Positions 49,504 to 57,807 of a stretch of DNA of 64,000 bases are shown piece by piece. The first letter of the stretch is position 1. The number at the start of each line of letters is the position of its first letter. Position numbers and translations under genes: made by a program. Source of the stretch: CAVQND01 sp964653485 (GTDB taxonomy: Bacteria; Verrucomicrobiota; Verrucomicrobiia; Limisphaerales; UBA8199). Below the pieces are notes generated by a model. It saw only the letters and a program-made list of their open reading frames with translations. It ran no database searches and was not told the origin of the DNA. The stretch spans positions 1 through 64,000 of the forward strand of contig CAZZFF010000016.1 of assembly GCA_964653485.1 (NCBI GenBank), given 5' to 3'.

Positions 49504-50456
49504 TTCCGCGTGAGATTCTTAAGAAAATCCGTCAGATCGAGCTACGGACCAACCGGCTGGTGAGCGAGTCGTTGGCGGGGCAGTACCATAGCGTCTTCAA
49601 GGGCCAGGGGATGAACTTCGATGAGGTGCGGGAGTATCAGCCCGGGGACGAGGTGCGGAGGATCGACTGGAACGTAACGGCGCGGATGAACCATCCGTTT
49701 GTCAAGAAGTTCGTCGAGGAGCGGGAATTGACGCTAATGCTGGTGGTGGACGTGAGCGGCTCGGAGTTGTTCGGGTCGCGGGAGCAGTCCAAGCGCGAGT
49801 TGGCCGCGGAAATCGCGTCTGTGCTGGCCTTCTCGGCCATCCGCAACAACGACAAGGTGGGCTTGCTGCTTTTCAGCGACGAGGTCGAGAAGTTCATTCC
49901 GCCGCGCAAGGGCCGGCGCCACGTGCTGCGGGTCATTCGCGAAGTCCTGTTTTTCGAGTCGAAACGGCGGGGAACAGACCTGAACGGGGCGCTGGATTTC
50001 CTGATGCGCGTGACGCCGCATCGGGCGATCGCGGTGATTATCTCGGATTTCATCGGGTCGCCGGCGGTGGCCTCGCGCTCGCGCCCCGGCAGGCTGCGGC
50101 CGCAGATGATGCTGCTGGAGTCCCTGGCGCAGGCCTCGTTCACCCTGCTGCGCCAGGCCAACCGCCGCCATGACGTTGTGGCCGTGCAGATCACCGACCG
50201 CTACGAACTCGAGCTTCCGGCCCTGGGCCGGCTGGTGTTCGACGACGCTGAGACGGGCGAGGTGGTGGAAATCAACACGGACGACCCGCGCAAGCGCGCG
50301 GCCTTTGCGGAACGGCAGGCGCGCGCCCAGGCCGAGCTGGCCAGACTGTTTCGTTCGCTCGGCATCGATGCCATCCAGTTGCGGACCGACCAGCCCTACG
50401 GGGTCGAGTTGGCCCGGTTTTTTGAGACCAGGGAGAAGAGGAGGATGAGGGGATGA
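49500..50456 (+). CDS. DUF58 protein with VWA-like fold
   Basis: 318 residues. The DUF58 signature MNFDEVREYQPGDEVRRIDW is followed by NVTARMNHPFVKKFVEE and a VWA-like metal site in LVVDVSGSELFGS (DxSGS). DUF58 proteins are encoded next to MoxR and Bat genes throughout bacteria and are thought to work in envelope protein assembly or stress tolerance. It overlaps moxR by 4 bp. A short heptamer repeat lies after the stop. Confidence 0.92.
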   Translation: MIPREILKKIRQIELRTNRLVSESLAGQYHSVFKGQGMNFDEVREYQPGDEVRRIDWNVTARMNHPFVKKFVEERELTLMLVVDVSGSELFGSREQSKRELAAEIASVLAFSAIRNNDKVGLLLFSDEVEKFIPPRKGRRHVLRVIREVLFFESKRRGTDLNGALDFLMRVTPHRAIAVIISDFIGSPAVASRSRPGRLRPQMMLLESLAQASFTLLRQANRRHDVVAVQITDRYELELPALGRLVFDDAETGEVVEINTDDPRKRAAFAERQARAQAELARLFRSLGIDAIQLRTDQPYGVELARFFETREKRRMRG

Positions 50457-50502
50457 GGAAATCCGAAGCCCGAAATCCGAAATCCGAGGTCCGAGGCCGA
50501 AC
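50457..50502. repeat. AAATCCG-family repeat in the bat operon, first copy
   Basis: gaaatccgaagcccgaaatc... heptamers between the DUF58 gene and the next gene. This is the same family as at 20440, 52199, 52385 and 62752. Confidence 0.75.
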
Positions 50503-50526
50503 GGGCCTTTGGAATGCGCGTAAGCG

Positions 50527-51174
50527 ATGAAAGCCACGAACCTGACTCCATCCCATGCGGCGATGCCGGGCACCAACGGGCTGCGCGACATCAAGGCCCC
50601 GGTGGAGATTCCGAGCGGCTGGGCGTGGGTTTGGTGGGTGCTGGCGGCGCTGGCGCTGGCGGCCCTCTTGGTCCTGGCCTGGCGCGCCTGGCAAAGACGG
50701 CGCGCGCAAGTCCCGCCCGTACCGGTCATCCCGCCGCATGTCCGGGCCAAACAGAAGCTCCAGGAAGCCTTGGCGTTGATTGGCCGGCCCCGCGAGTTTT
50801 GCATCCTCGTTTCCGACACCCTCCGGCTTTACTTGGAGGAGCGCTTCGATTTCCGTGCGCCCGAGCGGACCACGGAGGAGTTTCTGCACGAACTGGCTGA
50901 GACGCGGCTCCTGATCACGGCCCAGAAGGAGAGCCTGGGAGATTTCCTGCAGCGTTGCGACCTCGTCAAGTTCGCCCGCTACGAACCCGGCGAGCCTGAA
51001 TTGCGGGACCTGCACGCCTCCGCCCTCCGGCTGGTGGAGGAAACCGAGCCCGCGGCGGGAGAACCGAGTGGCGGCGCCCCTCCCGGCTCCAGAACCCCTG
51101 ACGCCGCGCCCGAGCCCGCCGAGGACGGTGAAGCGCCGGCCGATCGGAACGCTCGGCAATCCGCGGTCGCATGA
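50527..51174 (+). CDS. Single-pass membrane protein of the Bat operon (DUF4381-like)
   Basis: 215 residues. Short N-terminal segment DIKAPVEIPSGWAW, one membrane helix (about 35-55), then a cytosolic helical domain containing REFCILVSDTLRLYLEERF and TTEEFLHELAETRLL, which resembles the DUF4381/BatD-tail proteins found between DUF58 and VWA genes. The Pro/Ala/Gly-rich C-terminus is probably disordered. It overlaps the first VWA gene by 4 bp. Its role is inferred from operon position. Confidence 0.75.
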   Translation: MKATNLTPSHAAMPGTNGLRDIKAPVEIPSGWAWVWWVLAALALAALLVLAWRAWQRRRAQVPPVPVIPPHVRAKQKLQEALALIGRPREFCILVSDTLRLYLEERFDFRAPERTTEEFLHELAETRLLITAQKESLGDFLQRCDLVKFARYEPGEPELRDLHASALRLVEETEPAAGEPSGGAPPGSRTPDAAPEPAEDGEAPADRNARQSAVA

Positions 51175-52172
51175 CTTTCGCCCATCCATTCTTCCTCCTG
51201 CTTCTGGCGCTCCTGCCCCTGCTGGCGTGGCTGAAAGGCAAGCGCGGGCGGCCGCCGGCTTTCGTCTATTCCTCCGTGCAATTGGTGCGCGGCATTCTGA
51301 ACCTGACGCGGACAGGCTCCGGAGGTTTCCTGGCTGCGATGCGCTGGCTGGCGCTGGTCTTGTTCATTTTGGCCCTGGCCCAGCCGCGCCTGACTCGGAG
51401 CGAAACCCAGATCAAGGCCAGCGGCATCGATATCGTCGTGGCGCTGGATATGTCCGGCAGCATGGCTTCGGAAGATTTCGAGGTGGGCGGCGACCGGTTG
51501 AGCCGGCTGACGATGGCCAAAGAAGTGCTCAAGAAATTCATCGCAAAGAGGCCCAACGACCGCATCGGCCTCGTGGTGTTCGCAACCCAGGCCTATATCG
51601 CCTCGCCGCTGACCCTGGACCACGAGTTTCTGCTGCGAAATATCGAGCGCCTCGAATTGGGGGCCATCGACGACAGTTCGACCGCCATCGGCTCGGCTCT
51701 GAGCACCGGCATCAACCGTTTGCGGGAACTGCAGTCAAAAAGCAAAATCGTCATCCTGATGACCGACGGCCAGAATAATGCGGGAAAAATCGCGCCGCTC
51801 ACCGCCGCCGAGGCCGCCAAGGCCCTGAAGGTCAGGGTTTATACCATCGGGGTGGGGATGCGCGGCATGGCGCCCATGCCGGTCTATGACCGGTTTCATC
51901 GGAAGATCGGCACTCGCCCCGAACCGGTGGACATCGATGAGGATACACTCCAAAGCATTGCCCGCATGACCGGCGGAAAGTACTATCGCGCCGACAACGC
52001 CCAAAAATTCCAGGCCATCTATGCGGAGATCGACCAGTTGGAAAAGACGGAGGCGGACATCAAGAAATACGCGCACCATAAGGAACTCTTCGCCTGGATG
52101 ATCACGCCGGGGCTGGGACTCTTGCTCCTGGAGACACTGTTGCGCCATACGCGCTTGAGGAGGTTGCCATGA
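51171..52172 (+). CDS. VWA-domain membrane protein, BatA-like
   Basis: 333 residues. Two N-terminal hydrophobic segments (about 5-22 and 48-66), a von Willebrand factor A domain with a full metal-ion-dependent adhesion site (VVALDMSGSMASEDF, DxSxS; Thr and Asp in MTDGQNN), and a C-terminal membrane helix before RHTRLRRL. This is the Aerotolerance/BatA layout. Bat proteins are linked to stress tolerance in Bacteroides and Leptospira-type bacteria. The stop overlaps the ATG of a repeat-derived frame (ATGA). Confidence 0.92.
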   Translation: MTFAHPFFLLLLALLPLLAWLKGKRGRPPAFVYSSVQLVRGILNLTRTGSGGFLAAMRWLALVLFILALAQPRLTRSETQIKASGIDIVVALDMSGSMASEDFEVGGDRLSRLTMAKEVLKKFIAKRPNDRIGLVVFATQAYIASPLTLDHEFLLRNIERLELGAIDDSSTAIGSALSTGINRLRELQSKSKIVILMTDGQNNAGKIAPLTAAEAAKALKVRVYTIGVGMRGMAPMPVYDRFHRKIGTRPEPVDIDEDTLQSIARMTGGKYYRADNAQKFQAIYAEIDQLEKTEADIKKYAHHKELFAWMITPGLGLLLLETLLRHTRLRRLP

Positions 52173-52198
52173 AGAGGAGTCCGATAGTCGAAGGGCGC

Positions 52199-52442
52199 GG
52201 ACGGAAGGTCGAAATCCGAAATCCGAAATCCGAAATCCGAAGGAAAACCGAAAACCGAAATCCGAAGGCTGAGATCGCGTGCCCTTCGGAGATCGGCTCC
52301 GCGCTCGACGCCGCAGGCTATTCCGTGTCACGCGGCAACCGCACCGAACAAGGGACCGGGTGTGACCCTCGGACTCCGCGTTTCTTTCAGATTTGGGATT
52401 TCGGATTTCCTTCGGATTTAGGATTTCGGATTTCGGATTTTC
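52199..52442. repeat. Inverted pair of AAATCCG repeat tracts between the two VWA genes
   Basis: Left arm 52199-52265 reads AAATCCG heptamers; right arm 52385-52442 reads the complement (CGGATTT). About 120 bp of unrelated sequence lies between. The transcript could form a long stem. A frame of 103 codons (52169-52480) runs through it from one ATGA overlap to the next, but its product (IRNPKSEIRRKTENRNP...) is repeat translation, not a recognised protein. Confidence 0.85.
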
Positions 52443-52476
52443 CTCCGGGTTTTGTCTCTGGCCCTTGGGGTGTCGC

Positions 52477-53532
52477 ATGACCTTCGCCAATCCTCATATC
52501 CTTTGGCTGCTGCTGGTTTTTCCGCCGGCGCTGATGGTGTTTTTCTGGTGGTCCTGGCGGAAGTGCCAGGAGCTGAGGACCCGGTTCATCCAGGCGCGGC
52601 TGCTGCCGGGCTTGACTGTGGGCCTATCGCCTGGCCGCCAGAAGGTGCGCCACGGTTGCGTGGTCCTGGCGGTGGTGTTCCTCATCCTGGCGTTGGCAAG
52701 GCCGCAATGGGGATTCGACTGGGAAGCGGCCAAGATGCGCGGGCTGGACATTGTCGTGGCCATTGACACTTCCAAGAGCATGCTGGCGGCGGACATCGCG
52801 CCCAACCGCCTGGCCCGGGCGAAACTGGCCGCCCTGGAGCTGATGCAGCGCGCCAAGTCCGACCGTCTTGGGCTGGTCGCCTTCGCCGGTTCGGCCTTTT
52901 TACAGTGCCCGCTGACGGTGGATGATTCGGCTTTTCGGCAGAGCGTTCAATCGCTGGATGTGAACACGATCCCCGAGGGCGGCACAGCCGTGGCCGAGGC
53001 GATCGACACGGCGTTGACGGCGTTCAAGGAACAAGACAATTACAAGGTGCTGGTGCTCTTGACCGACGGGGAAGACCATGAGTCAGGAGCGATCGAGGCG
53101 GCCAAGAGGGCGGCCGAGGCCGGGCTGCGCATTTACACCATCGGCGTGGGCACCACCGAGGGCGAGATCCTGCGCGTCCAGGATGCCAAAGGCAACAGCG
53201 ATTATGTCCGCGATGAACAGGGCAATGTCGTCAAGTCCCGTCTCGACGAGGACCTGCTGCGGAGAATCGCGGGCGCCACGGAGGGCGGGGTCTATTGGCC
53301 CTTGCGAGGAGCCAGGGTCATGGATGAGCTTTACGACCAGTGGCTGGCGAAGCTCCCCAAGTCCGAGCACCAGGAGAAGCTCATCAGGCGGTATCATGAG
53401 CGCTATCATTGGCCGCTGGCCCTGGCCGTGGTATCGCTCGTGGTGGAGACGCTCTTGCCTGAGCGGAAAAGAGGATCGTCCGGCCGATCCAGAGCGCAAG
53501 CGGCGAGGAGAGCGGAAGCGGTGAATCCTTAG
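52477..53532 (+). CDS. VWA-domain membrane protein, BatB-like
   Basis: 351 residues from the ATG at 52477. Two N-terminal membrane segments (about 8-26 and 56-74), a VWA domain with the metal site VVAIDTSKSMLAADI (DxSxS) and LLTDGEDHES, and a C-terminal membrane segment before a basic tail. It pairs with the BatA-like protein. The ATG overlaps the end of the repeat-derived frame as ATGA, so translational coupling is kept across 300 bp of repeat. Confidence 0.92.
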   Translation: MTFANPHILWLLLVFPPALMVFFWWSWRKCQELRTRFIQARLLPGLTVGLSPGRQKVRHGCVVLAVVFLILALARPQWGFDWEAAKMRGLDIVVAIDTSKSMLAADIAPNRLARAKLAALELMQRAKSDRLGLVAFAGSAFLQCPLTVDDSAFRQSVQSLDVNTIPEGGTAVAEAIDTALTAFKEQDNYKVLVLLTDGEDHESGAIEAAKRAAEAGLRIYTIGVGTTEGEILRVQDAKGNSDYVRDEQGNVVKSRLDEDLLRRIAGATEGGVYWPLRGARVMDELYDQWLAKLPKSEHQEKLIRRYHERYHWPLALAVVSLVVETLLPERKRGSSGRSRAQAARRAEAVNP

Positions 53533-53542
53533 GAGGTGTTGC

Positions 53543-54499
53543 ATGAGCGGCGAGATAGAGAAACGACAAAGTTACGGTCCGCGGTTCCTTAAGGCCCATG
53601 CCGCCGCCCTGGCGGTTTTGCTTTTGTGGCCCGGACTTGTTTTCGGTTCATCGAGCAGGGCGCTGCGCGATTACAAGAACGGGGAATACGAGCAGGCGCT
53701 CAAGGAGTACCAGCAGTTGCTCGAGCACAAGGCCGATGACTCCCGGCTCCACTTCAACGCCGGCGCGGCCGCTTATCGCGACCATAAATTGGAGGAGGCG
53801 GCCAAGCAGTTCGACGATGCGGCCAGCGCGACCGACCTGCGACTCCAGGGAATGGCTTACTATAACCGCGGCAACACGCTCTACTACCTGGGGGAACAGG
53901 ACCCCGACTCATCAAAGCGAGGAGAGACCTGGAAGAGGGCGGTCCAGGACTTTCAGAACAGCCTCAAGCTCAATCCGCAGGACAAGGACGCCAAGTTCAA
54001 CCTCGAGTTCGTGAAAAAGAAGATCGAGGAACTCAAGCAACAACAATCCCAGCAGAAGAAGTCCGATCAGAAACAAGATCAAGACCAACAACAGCAGCAA
54101 CAGCAGCAGCAGCAACAGCAAGGCCAGCAAGACCAAAAGCAGGACGACCAAAAGCAACAACAACAACAACAGCAACAAGACCAACAGAAGCAGCAGCGGC
54201 AATCTGAGCAGGACCAACAATCGCAGCAGCAAAAGCAGGACGACCAGAAACAGCAGCAGCAGGCCGGCCAGTCCCAGGAGCAGCAGGAGCAGCAGCAACA
54301 GGCGAAACAGGCCTCCGGCCAGCCCAAGGAGTCCGATGAAAAGGATAAAGACGAGCAGGCGGCCGCCGTCCCCGCCGGCCAGATGACGCCGCAACAGGCC
54401 CAACAGTTGCTGGACGCGCAGAAGGGCGAAGAAATGGTCTTGCCGGCCAATCCTAAAGTCAGGCCCTCGGACATCCGCCGGCCGCGGAAAGACTGGTAA
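53543..54499 (+). CDS. TPR protein with long glutamine-rich tract (BatC/E-like)
   Basis: 318 residues. N-terminal signal or anchor (about 17-36), two to three TPR motifs (SSRALRDYKNGEYEQALKEY, YNRGNTLYYLGEQD, FQNSLKLNPQDKDAKFNLEF), then about 100 residues dominated by Gln with Lys/Asp (roughly 165-265, encoded by CAA/CAG runs at 54030-54310), and a C-terminus containing MTPQQAQQLLDAQKGEE. The last motif is common in BatC/BatE-type TPR proteins. It lies 11 bp after the BatB-like gene and ends the operon. The Gln tract is probably disordered or aggregation-prone and prone to length change. Confidence 0.88.
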   Translation: MSGEIEKRQSYGPRFLKAHAAALAVLLLWPGLVFGSSSRALRDYKNGEYEQALKEYQQLLEHKADDSRLHFNAGAAAYRDHKLEEAAKQFDDAASATDLRLQGMAYYNRGNTLYYLGEQDPDSSKRGETWKRAVQDFQNSLKLNPQDKDAKFNLEFVKKKIEELKQQQSQQKKSDQKQDQDQQQQQQQQQQQQGQQDQKQDDQKQQQQQQQQDQQKQQRQSEQDQQSQQQKQDDQKQQQQAGQSQEQQEQQQQAKQASGQPKESDEKDKDEQAAAVPAGQMTPQQAQQLLDAQKGEEMVLPANPKVRPSDIRRPRKDW

Positions 54500-54510
54500 T
54501 ACGCGCAGTT

Positions 54511-54684
54511 ATGAAGGCCAAGAAAATCGACCCGGTGCATCCCGGTGAAATCCTCCTTCACGACTTCATGGAGCCGCTCCACTTGAGCCAATACGCGCTG
54601 GCCAAAGCCCTTGGCGTCACCCCCATGCGTGTAAGCCAGATGCATTCCCTGGCGGATGCCTTCGGCCTCGAATCCGGGCGCTGA
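54511..54684 (+). pseudogene. Truncated HigA-type antitoxin
   Basis: 57 codons: MKAKKIDPVHPGEILLHDFM and on to LSQYALAKALGVTPMRVSQM. This is the first half of a HigA/VapI-type Xre antitoxin (normally about 95-100 residues, with the HPGE start). Directly after the recognition helix the family sequence is replaced by HSLADAFGLESGR and a stop; a deletion is likely. No HigB toxin precedes it. It sits in the 268-bp gap between the Bat operon and rplI. Confidence 0.75.
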
Positions 54685-54767
54685 TTGACGCCCGGATCGC
54701 GCACCTTGCCAAACCGCAGGGCAAGGGTGAGAAAATCCCGGTGGATTAAGCCCTCGAGGGAATCGCC

Positions 54768-55409
54768 TTACTCAGTCTTCTGAGGCTTGGCCGCTTTTTC
54801 GGCTTTGGGCGGTTTCTCGGCCTTGGCGGGGCGCGCTTTCTTTTCGGCGCCTTGGGCCTTTTCCGGGGCGGCTTCAGGCCGTCGGCCGCGCTTTTCGGTC
54901 CTGGGCTCATCCTTCCTCGCCTCGGCCGGAGCGACGGCGGCCTCGGGCACCGGGGTGGTGCTCTCGACGCGCACTTTGAGAGTGGCCTTGACGTCCTGGT
55001 GGAGGTGCAATTCGATGTCGTGCTCGCCCAAGGCGCGGATGGGGTGCTCGAGATATATCTTGCGCTTGTCGAGGGTGATGTCGAATTGGGTCTTGAGCTG
55101 GTCGGCGATCATGCCGGAGGTGACCGTGCCGAACATCTTGCCGTCTTCGCCGGTCTTGACCGTGATGAGGCAGATCAGCTTGGAGAGGCCCTTGGCCAGC
55201 TCGGATGTGGTGTTCAACTCGTGGGCTTCGCGCTCGGCCCGGCGCTGCCTCAGGACTTCCAATCGGCGTTTATTGGTTGCGGTCAGAGGGACAGCCAGTC
55301 CCTGCGGGAACAGGAAGTTGCGGGCGTAGCCGGCGGCGACCTTCACCTGGTCGGACTCGGCGCCGAGGCCGACGATGTTGTGGGTCAGAATGACTTCAGT
55401 TTTTGGCAT
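54768..55409 (-). CDS. rplI: Ribosomal protein bL9 with basic C-terminal extension
   Basis: 213 residues. The first 150 are a normal L9: VILTHNIVGLGAESDQVKVAAGYARNFL, the long connecting helix, and the C-terminal domain with GKMFGTVTSGMIADQL. After that come about 60 residues of Lys/Ala/Glu/Pro (PEAAVAPAEARKDEPRTEKR... AKPQKTE), which is not part of the usual protein. It is the last gene of the prs-rplY-pth-rpsF-ssb-rplI run, 42 bp after ssb. The gene for bS18 (rpsR), often between ssb and rplI, is absent. Confidence 0.96.
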   Translation of the reverse strand: MPKTEVILTHNIVGLGAESDQVKVAAGYARNFLFPQGLAVPLTATNKRRLEVLRQRRAEREAHELNTTSELAKGLSKLICLITVKTGEDGKMFGTVTSGMIADQLKTQFDITLDKRKIYLEHPIRALGEHDIELHLHQDVKATLKVRVESTTPVPEAAVAPAEARKDEPRTEKRGRRPEAAPEKAQGAEKKARPAKAEKPPKAEKAAKPQKTE

Positions 55410-55451
55410 AAGAAAGAGCGGGATAGGTTAGTGGGAGAATCTGCGCGCGGC

Positions 55452-55913
55452 TCAGAACGGCACGTCATCCTCTTCGGGAGGAGTGGCTTCGGGCCCAGGC
55501 CCGGCCGAGGGCGGGGCCTCGGGCGCGGCGGCGGCCGGGCGGGGACGGGCTGCTTCGGGCGGCATGGAGTTCTCAGAACCCTTGGAATCGATGAAAGAAA
55601 AGCTCTCGAGAACGACTTTGAGTTTGCTTTGTTTTTGGTGAGTGTTCTTGTCTTCCCACTGGTCGAGTTTGAGGCGGCCTTCCATCAGGAAGGGCCTTCC
55701 CTTTTTCATGTATTGGCCGATGACCTCAGCCTGACGGCCGAAGGCATCGACATCAACAAAGGTGACCTCCTCCTTCATCTCCCCGGTTTCGCTCTTCCAG
55801 GTGCGGTTGATCGCCAGCCCGATGCGGGCGATGGCCGTGCCCTTGGGGGTGTAGCGCAACTCAGGGTCGCGGGTCAGGTTGCCCGCGAGGATGACTTTGT
55901 TGAAACTTGCCAT
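55452..55913 (-). CDS. ssb: Single-stranded DNA-binding protein
   Basis: 153 residues. OB-fold starting MASFNKVILAGNLTRDPELRY, with VDVDAFGRQAEVIGQYMKKG. It then has a Pro/Ala-rich linker and the conserved acidic tip EEDDVPF that recruits repair and replication proteins. It lies 22 bp after rpsF in the ribosomal-protein run, as in many bacteria. Confidence 0.97.
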   Translation of the reverse strand: MASFNKVILAGNLTRDPELRYTPKGTAIARIGLAINRTWKSETGEMKEEVTFVDVDAFGRQAEVIGQYMKKGRPFLMEGRLKLDQWEDKNTHQKQSKLKVVLESFSFIDSKGSENSMPPEAARPRPAAAAPEAPPSAGPGPEATPPEEDDVPF

Positions 55914-55935
55914 AGGTCCAGTGGTATAGGCGGTT

Positions 55936-56238
55936 TCAGGCGGGTTTGGGCGCAGGGGAGTTCGTGAATAAGACCCTGAAGACTTCGGTGTTCATCGCGA
56001 ACCGATGTTTCAGTTGGTCGAGAATCGCGGGTTGGGCCTCGAAGATGATATTGACGTAGAAGCCAGCGGGGTGCTTTTTGTTGGCCACCCGGCTAAAACT
56101 GCGCTTTTCCATCTTCTGGACCGTTTCGACTTTGCCGCCCATCGCTGTGATGTCGGCCGAGATCTTGTCGATCGAGTCCTTGATCCCTTCTTCCTTGCCT
56201 GCCGTTTCCAGTATAAACAAACCTTCGTATCGTTTCAC
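55936..56238 (-). CDS. rpsF: Ribosomal protein bS6
   Basis: 100 residues: MKRYEGLFILETAGKEEGIKDSID, then VQKMEKRSFSRVANKKHPAGFYVNI. This is the standard S6 fold, which binds the central domain of 16S rRNA, normally with S18. The ATG at 56238 overlaps the pth stop by 4 bp. The expected S18 gene is not in the cluster. Confidence 0.95.
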   Translation of the reverse strand: MKRYEGLFILETAGKEEGIKDSIDKISADITAMGGKVETVQKMEKRSFSRVANKKHPAGFYVNIIFEAQPAILDQLKHRFAMNTEVFRVLFTNSPAPKPA

Positions 56239-56849
56239 TGCTCTTTTCTTTCGTTGGGCGGGTCCCAGTCCGGCGGGACACCGTTAAACTTGTTCATTGC
56301 TTTTTGTATGCCCGCGTCCACCCAGCATTCCGCCGCGTCGGACGCCATGTTTAAGACTTTATCCACCAGCGCCTGTTCCGTCGAATGAAATCGGCCAAGC
56401 ACGTAGCCCGTGATTTCCCGGGCGTCGCCCTGGCGGCCGATTCCGATTCGCAGGCGGCCGTAGTCTCGAGTGCCAAGGTGCTGCTCGATGGACTCCAAAC
56501 CATGATGGCCGCCGCTGCTGCCGCCTGGTTTGAGCCGCAGCACGCCCAGCGGCAGGTCCGCATCGTCCACCACGATCAGCAACTGCTGCAGCGGCACCCG
56601 GTAGAAGCTCTGCACCGCAGCCACCGCCTCGCCGCTCGCATTCATGTAGGTCTGCGGCTTGCAGACCAAAAGCCGGCGCCCAGCGCGCTCCGCGCGTGCC
56701 AGCGCGGCGTTGAACCTCTTCTGGCAAGTCCATGCCGCCCGCCATCGCTCGGCCAGACGCTCGGCGACCTGAAAGCCAGCGTTGTGCCGGGTCCGGGCAT
56801 ATTCGGGGCCGGGATTGCCCAAGCCCACGATGAGATACAGATTCTCCAT
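56235..56849 (-). CDS. pth: Peptidyl-tRNA hydrolase
   Basis: 204 residues. Releases peptides from stalled peptidyl-tRNA. Opening MENLYLIVGLGNPGPEYARTRHNAG with the catalytic His in RTRHNAGF, then KPQTYMNASGEAV, VDDADLPLGVLRLKPGGSSGGHHGL and RLRIGIGR. The ATG at 56849 starts the conserved sequence; the frame is open for 10 more codons. It lies 48 bp downstream of rplY and overlaps rpsF by 4 bp. Confidence 0.96.
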   Translation of the reverse strand: MENLYLIVGLGNPGPEYARTRHNAGFQVAERLAERWRAAWTCQKRFNAALARAERAGRRLLVCKPQTYMNASGEAVAAVQSFYRVPLQQLLIVVDDADLPLGVLRLKPGGSSGGHHGLESIEQHLGTRDYGRLRIGIGRQGDAREITGYVLGRFHSTEQALVDKVLNMASDAAECWVDAGIQKAMNKFNGVPPDWDPPNERKEQ

Positions 56850-56897
56850 AGGGCGGGCCAAGCCGGCAACCCGGTCCAAGCCGGGCAGCCGCCCCGA

Positions 56898-57776
56898 TTA
56901 TCTCTTCTTCTTTCCAGCCCCGGCTGGCGCAGCGCCTTTCTCGGGGGCCTTGGCTCCGGCCTCGGCGCCTTTGGCAGCGCCCTTCTCGGCCCCTTTGGCG
57001 GCACCCTTTTCGGCTCCCTTGGCAGCACCCTTCTCGCCAGCCTTCTCGGCACCCTTGGCAGCGCCCTTCTCGGCGCCCTTGGCTCCGGCCTTTTCGGCTC
57101 CCTTGGCGGGGGCAGCGCCCTCTTCGCCCTCTTCCTTTTTCTCTTTGATCATCTCGACCTCGCCCGGGGCTGCGGCGGCCTCTGCCGCTTCTGCCGCTTC
57201 CTCTTCCTCGGTGCGCGGCACGGCGACGGCGATCACGGCCATCTGTTTGTCACCGACCAATTCGACTCCAGCGGGAGCTTTGATCTCACCCAGGTGGATG
57301 ACCTCGCCCATCTTGAGAGGCGAGACGTCCACGGTGATGAGGTCGGGCAGGTCCTTGGGCAGGCCGCGGGCGCGGATGTTGAACAGGACGTGTTCAAGAA
57401 CGCCGCCGCCGGTCTTGACCCCTTCGGCCTCGCCGATAGTCTCAACGGGAACGCTGATAGTGACCTTCTCGTTTTCGGCCACCTCGTGGAAGTCCACATG
57501 CAAGACCTTGCCAGAGAGGGGGTGGCGCTGGATTTCCTGGACCAGGGCCAGCCGCTTGGGCCGGGCGTCCTCCTTGACATCCAGGTCGACCAGGAGGTTC
57601 TCGGAGGCCGAGCGGTGGATAATGTCCTCCATTTCCTTGGCCTTGACTTCGAGGTTCTGGGGACCGGCAAGGCGGCCGTAAATGACCGCCGGCACGCGTC
57701 CGTCGGCGCGGAGTTTTTTGGCCCCGGCGCGCCTGCCCATCAGCCGGAGGGATGCGTTCAGTGATACAGATTTCAT
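56898..57776 (-). CDS. rplY: Ribosomal protein bL25 (CTC/TL5 form) with KGAEKGAA-repeat tail
   Basis: 292 residues. Binds 5S rRNA. The N-terminal L25 domain (LNASLRLMGRRAGAKKLRADGRVPAVIYG, HVDFHEVAENEKV) and the C-terminal beta domain of the long CTC form (GGGVLEHVLFNIRARGLPKDLP) are normal up to about residue 190. An acidic stretch and about 70 residues of near-octapeptide repeats (KGAEKGAA type, encoded at 56940-57110) follow and end in KKKR. The tail is unusual and, like the L9 tail, highly charged. It sits between prs and pth, a common neighbourhood. Confidence 0.94.
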   Translation of the reverse strand: MKSVSLNASLRLMGRRAGAKKLRADGRVPAVIYGRLAGPQNLEVKAKEMEDIIHRSASENLLVDLDVKEDARPKRLALVQEIQRHPLSGKVLHVDFHEVAENEKVTISVPVETIGEAEGVKTGGGVLEHVLFNIRARGLPKDLPDLITVDVSPLKMGEVIHLGEIKAPAGVELVGDKQMAVIAVAVPRTEEEEAAEAAEAAAAPGEVEMIKEKKEEGEEGAAPAKGAEKAGAKGAEKGAAKGAEKAGEKGAAKGAEKGAAKGAEKGAAKGAEAGAKAPEKGAAPAGAGKKKR

Positions 57777-57807
57777 TGTCGTTAAATCGTTCCGGGCCTT
57801 GCGCCCC

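Noticed and set aside
52169..52480. 103-codon frame between the VWA genes considered as a real gene
   Set aside because: Its product is mostly translated heptamer repeat; kept only as a coupling curiosity.
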